Of a stretch of 64,000 nucleotides of DNA, positions 58,586 through 64,000 are shown one piece after another. The notes beneath the pieces were generated by a model. The model saw nothing but the letters and a program-made list of their open reading frames with translations. It was not told the origin of the DNA and did no database searches. Position numbers and translations under genes: made by a program. This stretch comes from Clitopilus passeckerianus (taxonomy: Eukaryota > Basidiomycota > Agaricomycetes > Agaricales > Entolomataceae): contig CALYLX010000158.1 in assembly GCA_944990035.1 (NCBI GenBank), forward strand, positions 186,001 to 250,000, written 5' to 3'. Position 1 is the first letter of the stretch. Each line of letters opens with the position of its first letter.

Positions 58586-59881
58586 CTAATCCTCATGCTT
58601 TTGTGAGTGTGCAAGGATACCAACAATGGCAGGATATACGCCCTGAACATTTGGAATGATATTAGTAAAACTAGAGTGGGAATGGCATCCGCATCACTTA
58701 CACTAAACGCGTAAAGCATGCAATAAAATGCATTCAACGCTAGGATAGACTGAAGAGTCAACGAAATGATGTTACTGTCAGTCAACTGTTGCAATACGAA
58801 GGCGGTTATCTATAGTGCTCTTCAGAGGGTGAGTACGGGTCAGAGCCATGACTTACTCGCCTGAAGGCAGCAGAAAATAAGCCCTGTGTCGACGAGAACA
58901 GCAAGTATTTTCTGTCCAGTTGACCTGTGGAAGGGAGTGGAGGAAAAGAAAGAGCTTCTGTATCTCCTAGTATCACATTTAGCGCGTTTCAGGCTGGTCA
59001 AATCTGAGTCTACTTTACCATAGGCCGTGTAAAATGAGAAGTGTCGCTAAGAGGTTGATGGAGAGCGATAAGTAGTTGGAGGCCCCGTTCAGACGTTTCA
59101 AGATAGAATATGATTCGGTTTCGGGCTCCCATTGAAGCCACTTGAAATATGATGAGAGGAAGACGTTCAAGGTGATCACAGTCGCTAAAAGCCAAGAAAA
59201 AGAAAATCAGGCTATGTTCATTGTACAACAGAAGGTTCATGCTTACCCAGGTATCCCACCCACAACAACGTCAAAAGACCAAGCATCCACGGATAGTCAG
59301 GAAAAATGACTGATGTCCTCCAAATGACAATTCCATCGCTGAGCCCAATCTAGATGCATAAGAAATAGTAATATAAGACGATTAGAGCAAAGAGAGCGTA
59401 AAACAAGACTGACAAGGATATTCTGCGACCAATTACGAACAACATCTGGGGTGAACATTTCTCTATTGGCCATTTCGATGACCTCAGCGACAGTCGATCC
59501 GTGGTCGTATGCAGTAGTTATCCCCAATACGGGTATGACTTCTGATATGGATGTCGCTGTGTCCAGTGTCAGGAGAATAAAACACAAGAAAGTAGCCACT
59601 GAGGTGGCCGTTGAAACTGGTGATTGAAAACCGCGGGCCCTAGGCTGCCTATCAGCGCGTTAGAGAAATCGGCCCCTCTTTACGCACCAGCTGAGTCTGA
59701 TTGACCACAGAAAGACCGGAAGAGTCGCTCCTGGAGTTGTATCTGTCAACCGTGAAGTCGAATCATCGCAGCACGCCTGAAACTCACCATAGAGGGCAGA
59801 AGCGAGGATTGCGTTCGCTAGATTGCATGGAATGGACAACTCTGCGTTCCTTTGGAGGAACTGCCCTACGTCTCGGTCCAT
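58586..59881 (-). CDS. Multi-pass membrane protein of a mushroom-expanded family
   Basis: Roughly 300 aa in about nine exons. It begins MDRDVGQFLQRNAELSIPCN. Helices seen after splicing: TTPGATLPVFLWSIRLSW (weak), SVATFLCFILLTLDTATSIS, IGLSDGIVIWRTSVIF, WMLGLLTLLWVGYLATVITL, NYLSLSINLLATLLILHGL, LAVLVDTGLIFCCLQ and LTLQSILALNAFYCMLYAFS. It ends VGILAHSQKHED. The order, with IVIWR before a helix and a loop ending NYLSLSIN, resembles uncharacterised Agaricomycete 6-7 TM proteins. One intron of only about 39 nt (near 59690-59650) and one likely GC donor (CAG/GCGAGT near 58858) are needed, so part of the gene may be misread or decaying. Confidence 0.6.
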
Positions 59882-60752
59882 TCGTTCCCCGGGAGTGGAT
59901 GACTATCCAGCTGAAGAACCTATCCAAGGCCCAACTTATAGACGACAAGCATCGCCGTCAGACTGTTATCAGCTGTGAGGTTCCGTAAAGTCCAGTCAGG
60001 TACGAAGCCAAGAAGGAAGATATGATTGCAACACGAATCCAATAGATCCGACGTTTTCTCTCCGTACAATTTGGGAAATTGAGAAGCGTAGGTAGGATGC
60101 TGAGATAACGCAGGGGGTAGTTGGGATTGAATATTGATGAGGCACGGGAAAGTTTGTCCTGGAATCGACCTCAAATCAGGGACTCATCAGCTTGGCATAA
60201 TGCTGTAGATATTTGTCCTGTCAGCACTCTTGATCAGGGTGATAACTCTTGAATATAAATATCAGGCAAGACTGGCACACCTCAACGAGCCTTTCATCGT
60301 CACATCTGTCATGTCGTAGTCAACATCAGCGCTGGGCCAAGCGCCACTCGCTGGTCCTATGGTGATGTGCAGTGCCATCAAGCCTCAACAAGCAAGCAGA
60401 AGGAACACATTTTCATGGAGGAGTGAAAACCCTCAGCATTGCTTCTGAGCGCATCTACGAAGGATATGAGTGGCGTACAGTGAGCGGTACTGATGTAGGT
60501 CTATGGCCATTGGCCACGATGTCGATTTACACTTTCCCGCTTGGTATTGAGGTATACGTGCACGCTAAAAGTCGTACATAGGTGATGCTTATAAGTAATG
60601 AAAGATGCCTTTGATAGTAAAACCGTGTAACTAGAATAGTAGTAGGGTAACCCGGATAGTATGAACCAAAAGAGAAAAGATGGAAATACGCCTATAATGC
60701 AAGAACAAAAGTAAAATGATGCGACAAAAGAACGAACATTAAATTGACAACC
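59882..60752. other. Spacer between two minus-strand genes
   Basis: About 870 bp. A plus-strand frame of 69 codons (60372-60581, MPSSLNKQAEGTHFHGGVKT) and a minus-strand frame (60174-59920) were seen but have no recognisable features. It should contain the 3' UTR of the gene ending at 60753 and the promoter of the one starting at 59881. Confidence 0.35.
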
Positions 60753-63700
60753 CTATCGGTGATGTGGCTTCCCACTCCCCTTCCTCCCCATCCTCATCAA
60801 CAACTTCCTCGCTCTCGAATACTCAACATCCTCCTCACTCGAATCCTCCCACAAATCTGGTGTAGGCAGGGCCTTCCCTGCATTTTCATCACGGTTCTTT
60901 CCCATCTTCTCCTTCCCCTTTCCGTTGCCCTTCCCGTTCTCGACCCCTCCTCTTCCTCCTCCCTGTTTCTCCTCACCACCACCACGACCCGCACCGCCCC
61001 AAGGTGCTCTGGCCTCCGCCTCTTCCTCCTCATCGCTATACTCGATCGCAGGCGGCGTAGGTGTGAACGTGGGCTGCAGCGATACCCTCACGCTCTTCCT
61101 TCTCTTCACCACTGCTCCTTCTCCACTCGCTGCAGATCCAGATCCTACACCCGAACCTTCTTCGGAGGTCTGTGCTGACAATGCCACAGCGGGAGATGGG
61201 GAAGGAGCGGGTGACGGTATGGGTGCCGGGGAGGGTGCATGGATAGCATACCCATTGGATTGAGGTGGAGTCGGAGTCGGTTGAACGATCTCAATGTTGA
61301 CGGTGTGAACAGGGAGAGGGAGAGGAATAGTCGTATGGGTAGGCGTAGCTTCCTCCGAGGAGTCTCCCCCTTCAGCCTCGTCCGCTGTTTCATATTCCGC
61401 ATCGTCTCCGTCATCCGTAACGACCGAAGCAATGGAGAGCCGTCTGCTCAAATCTGCTTTACTACCATCTGGTGCTGGAGAGGTAGTGGTAGGTCTCGGA
61501 ATGGGTGCAGGGGCAGGGGCCGGAGAAGCGACGCGTGGAGGTGCTTGGATAGCTGCTGGAGTGGTAGATCCTGCACTCAACGCCAACGGACTAGGCGTCC
61601 TACTAACACCGGCTCCAGGTGGCTGGCTGACTCCCAAATGCACATTGGTGGTCGATGAAGAATTCTTCAACGCGCTCTTCAGAGGACTCTGACTCCTATG
61701 ACTGGGCGTCTTCTCCGGACTCGGCGACCGGCTGCTCCCACTTCCACCGTTCTTCAGCGCACTCCTTAAAGGAGATTTGTCGTGCTGCCTATGCAATGAG
61801 GGAGAAGGTGATAGCGTATTGCCCAGTTGAGGATGATGGTGTGGAGGTGTTGCAGGATGGGTAGGCTGGACGATGGGGGCAGAAGGGAATATCGAGTTAG
61901 ACGGAGTAGACACAGCTGGACGAGGTTGAGGCGCAGCTACAGCAAGTGGGGTTGGGGTACTCGTTCCTGCGGGTGTCATCGACGCTCGTGATGAGGACCC
62001 AGCTACAGAAGCGGCAGAGGTCGACGGGGTGGACATATGTTGATGGTGAGCTCCGCTAGCACCAGCTCCAGGCGTCTGCGTCTCGAAGACAGATTTCGGT
62101 GCACTCGGCACCTCCATCGTTGCTTGCTTCTTCGAATGTTGCTTTTGCTGATCATGTCCAGCTCCCCTCCGGCTACCTCCTCCCTCATCGCCACTAAGCC
62201 TCTCCAAACTCCTCCCCCTCGTCACACCATGCCCAGTGCCTCCTATATGCTGATGCTGAGCATGTGAGGTATGATGTCCCCCTGAGCCCGACCCGCTAGC
62301 ACCTTGGACCTCCTTCTCCAACTCCTCCCTCTCCACCCTCCTCGGCGCCTTCACCTCCATCCCCGTCGACAACGGCCTAGCAGCACCAGCAGCAGTGGAA
62401 GCAGCAGGCTTAGTCCCAGTACCCGACCCAGGCCCATGCACCGAAGCAGACGCTGGAGGTGGTGCACTCGGAATGACGAACGCCTGTGTCTGTGTCTGTT
62501 GCGAATGCGGTTGTTGATATTGATGCTCTTGCTGATGCGCAGTATTGGGAACATTCACGCTCGCAGATCTCCTCACATGTCCTTGTCCTTGTCCCCGCCC
62601 ACCAGTCGCTACTCCCCGCGTGCTTCTCTCTCCAGCAACCCCAAGAGCAGATCCACCATGCCTCGTGCCACCCCTCTTCCCAGCACTAGCTTGTCCTGCA
62701 CTTGCTGCTCCCCCAGAACTAGGAGCAGAGACAAGTAACAGAGGTGGTGCAGATGCCGCAGACGCCAAGCTTGAATTTCTCGACAGGTTCGCGCCTGCAG
62801 TAGGGTGAGATGTCGTCAAGTTATGGGCATTCGAATTCGAGGGTGCTGAGGAGGAAGAGGGTAGAGCAGTAACGAGAACCACACCACCCGCATGATGTGT
62901 AGTTATCTGGTTGGGTACAGCCGACGGTCCTTGGACTGGTGCTGGTATCTGTGACGCCGTCTTTCCAGCATGATGCGAGGAGGTGGCCGTAGTCGGAACA
63001 CCAGCAATATATGTCGTTGTCGTAGCTGTCGTGGTTGGAGGAACACTCGAACTCCTCCTCGCCTTCCCACCCACAGATTTTGTGGATTTCGCCCTCTTCA
63101 CCTCCTTCCCACCCTCCCCACCCACCGCAACCGCGACCGCCTCCCCATGTCCCTCCTCACTCCTCCCACTCTGAATTGTAGCAAGCGTCGGTACCTGCAT
63201 CCCCGTACTACTTGGACTCCTCTTCTTCAACTTCCTCCCCCCACCCCTTCCCCCAGCCGCACCATACGCACTGCTATCACTCGGTGACCTCGCCATACCC
63301 GGCCGTGTGGGTGACGTAGGGGATGTTGGAGACGAAGAAGCGTTGTTGGTGAGCGAGGTCGCAGAGGCCGAAGTCAATCTCGTCGGCGTCATATACCCAA
63401 CATCACTCGCCACCCTCTTCCTAGTCCCCGTCCCCGCCGCCGTTGTTGTTGGACCCGCGCGTCCAGCACTCGCAACAACCTCCCACAAATCCGGCCCATC
63501 CACATGTCTTATCGGGGCCGGGATGTTGTTAACCTGGTCCACACTCCCCGCTCTCCGATGTCCAACTCCAAAGCCATGTTTCCTCGGATTCTCAAGCGCA
63601 TGAAGGTTCCTATCCGTCCTCGTATCCCACTTCTTGCTTCCCCCTGCGCCAGAGCCGGAGTTGTTCGAATGATGGAACAACCCCTTAATCCCCTTCCTCC

Positions 63701-64000
63701 CTCCCGCTCCCGCTCTTCCCCGCTCATCATCCGAATCTCCCTCGTCCTCATCCGAGCTATCCTCCTCATCCTCCCTTGCATACGCCCCCGTCCCTACAAG
63801 GCGAGGTCGAGATCTCCCCGCACTCGGCGAGGCGTTCAAATCGATAACTCGTGTTGAAGGACCAGCTTTATTCGGAGATGGAGGAACGTTGATGTTCGTC
63901 GAAACCTCCGACCCCTCCCTCTCCCTCTCTTTATCCTTCTTCCGTCCACCAAATAACGACCTCCCAAGACTCCCAAAGAACCCGCTCTTGCCAGTGGAGT
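60753..64000 (-). CDS. Long low-complexity Ser/Pro/Gly-rich protein, 5' end outside the window
   Basis: One uninterrupted frame from the right edge to a stop at 60753, over 1080 codons; no Met is needed inside, so the start lies beyond 64000. No enzyme domain is visible. The N-terminal part has GFFGSLGRSLFGGRKKDKER, an acidic patch EDEEDSSDEDEGDSDDERGR, and KKWDTRTDRNLHALENPRKH followed by HVDGPDLWEVV. The middle is Ser/Thr/Ala/Pro-rich disordered sequence with two copies of a SPL(R/K)SALKN motif. The C-terminus reads PTPDLWEDSSEEDVEYSRAR and ends GRKGSGKPHHR. DLWE occurs near both ends, each next to an acidic or basic patch. Probably a scaffold or regulatory protein, but no function can be assigned. 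The codon-level GC bias opens long false frames on the plus strand. Confidence 0.75.
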   Translation of the reverse strand, partial: STGKSGFFGSLGRSLFGGRKKDKEREREGSEVSTNINVPPSPNKAGPSTRVIDLNASPSAGRSRPRLVGTGAYAREDEEDSSDEDEGDSDDERGRAGAGGRKGIKGLFHHSNNSGSGAGGSKKWDTRTDRNLHALENPRKHGFGVGHRRAGSVDQVNNIPAPIRHVDGPDLWEVVASAGRAGPTTTAAGTGTRKRVASDVGYMTPTRLTSASATSLTNNASSSPTSPTSPTRPGMARSPSDSSAYGAAGGRGGGRKLKKRSPSSTGMQVPTLATIQSGRSEEGHGEAVAVAVGGEGGKEVKRAKSTKSVGGKARRSSSVPPTTTATTTTYIAGVPTTATSSHHAGKTASQIPAPVQGPSAVPNQITTHHAGGVVLVTALPSSSSAPSNSNAHNLTTSHPTAGANLSRNSSLASAASAPPLLLVSAPSSGGAASAGQASAGKRGGTRHGGSALGVAGERSTRGVATGGRGQGQGHVRRSASVNVPNTAHQQEHQYQQPHSQQTQTQAFVIPSAPPPASASVHGPGSGTGTKPAASTAAGAARPLSTGMEVKAPRRVEREELEKEVQGASGSGSGGHHTSHAQHQHIGGTGHGVTRGRSLERLSGDEGGGSRRGAGHDQQKQHSKKQATMEVPSAPKSVFETQTPGAGASGAHHQHMSTPSTSAASVAGSSSRASMTPAGTSTPTPLAVAAPQPRPAVSTPSNSIFPSAPIVQPTHPATPPHHHPQLGNTLSPSPSLHRQHDKSPLRSALKNGGSGSSRSPSPEKTPSHRSQSPLKSALKNSSSTTNVHLGVSQPPGAGVSRTPSPLALSAGSTTPAAIQAPPRVASPAPAPAPIPRPTTTSPAPDGSKADLSRRLSIASVVTDDGDDAEYETADEAEGGDSSEEATPTHTTIPLPLPVHTVNIEIVQPTPTPPQSNGYAIHAPSPAPIPSPAPSPSPAVALSAQTSEEGSGVGSGSAASGEGAVVKRRKSVRVSLQPTFTPTPPAIEYSDEEEEAEARAPWGGAGRGGGEEKQGGGRGGVENGKGNGKGKEKMGKNRDENAGKALPTPDLWEDSSEEDVEYSRARKLLMRMGRKGSGKPHHR

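Noticed and set aside
60744..63857. Several plus-strand frames of 60-145 codons
   Set aside because: Arg/Ser/Leu/Pro-rich shadows of the minus-strand low-complexity gene, without starts in context or splice signals.

Overview
This window reads as nuclear DNA of a filamentous basidiomycete, most likely an Agaricomycete (mushroom-type) fungus. Genes are dense and on both strands. Nearly every gene is cut by many 49-70 nt GT-AG introns. The gene families fit that group: an expanded F-box/leucine-rich family, fungal multi-pass membrane proteins, an I66-type protease inhibitor, Ppo fatty-acid oxygenases, and a FAB1-like lipid kinase without a FYVE domain. No rRNA, tRNA, CRISPR array or intact transposon was recognised. 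All exon models were built by hand from the sequence, using reading frame, splice sites and comparison between paralogs.

Layout. 0.3-13 kb: four F-box paralogs (332-1977 +, 6209-7979 -, 9241-10997 +, 11399-13067 +), a relic F-box start at 2174, and a small beta-trefoil protease inhibitor (5203-5852 +). 13.3-16.7 kb: a seven-helix GPCR-like receptor (-) and a decayed gene (-). 17.2-22.3 kb: a ten-exon FAB1/PIKfyve-like phosphoinositide kinase (+). 22.5-28 kb: a fungal multi-pass membrane protein (-), a doubtful gene (-) and a BRD7/BRD9-type bromodomain protein (-). 30.4-37.8 kb: a homeodomain regulator (+), a Topors-like RING E3 ligase (-) and a DUF2235 alpha/beta hydrolase (-). 41.1-54.8 kb: two Ppo (linoleate dioxygenase + P450) paralogs in direct orientation with a BCS1-like AAA ATPase between them; each of the three has a TATA box 60-66 bp before its ATG. 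55.1-58.3 kb: a complete SUMO gene, a degraded SUMO-like duplicate with the same intron positions, and an unrecognised single-exon gene. 58.6-64 kb: another multi-pass membrane protein (-) and a long low-complexity protein that runs off the right edge (-).

How the parts relate. Oxylipin synthesis by the Ppo enzymes, the GPCR-like receptor and the phosphoinositide kinase belong to signalling. The F-box proteins (SCF adaptors), the RING ligase and SUMO belong to ubiquitin/SUMO modification. Apart from the local duplications (F-box, Ppo, SUMO) there is no evidence that the genes form one cluster. The most unusual items are the SUMO-like relic, a 5-nt microexon in the second Ppo gene, a 12-nt microexon behind a GC donor in the homeobox gene, and a hydrophobic +1-frame ORF at the stop codon of both Ppo genes.
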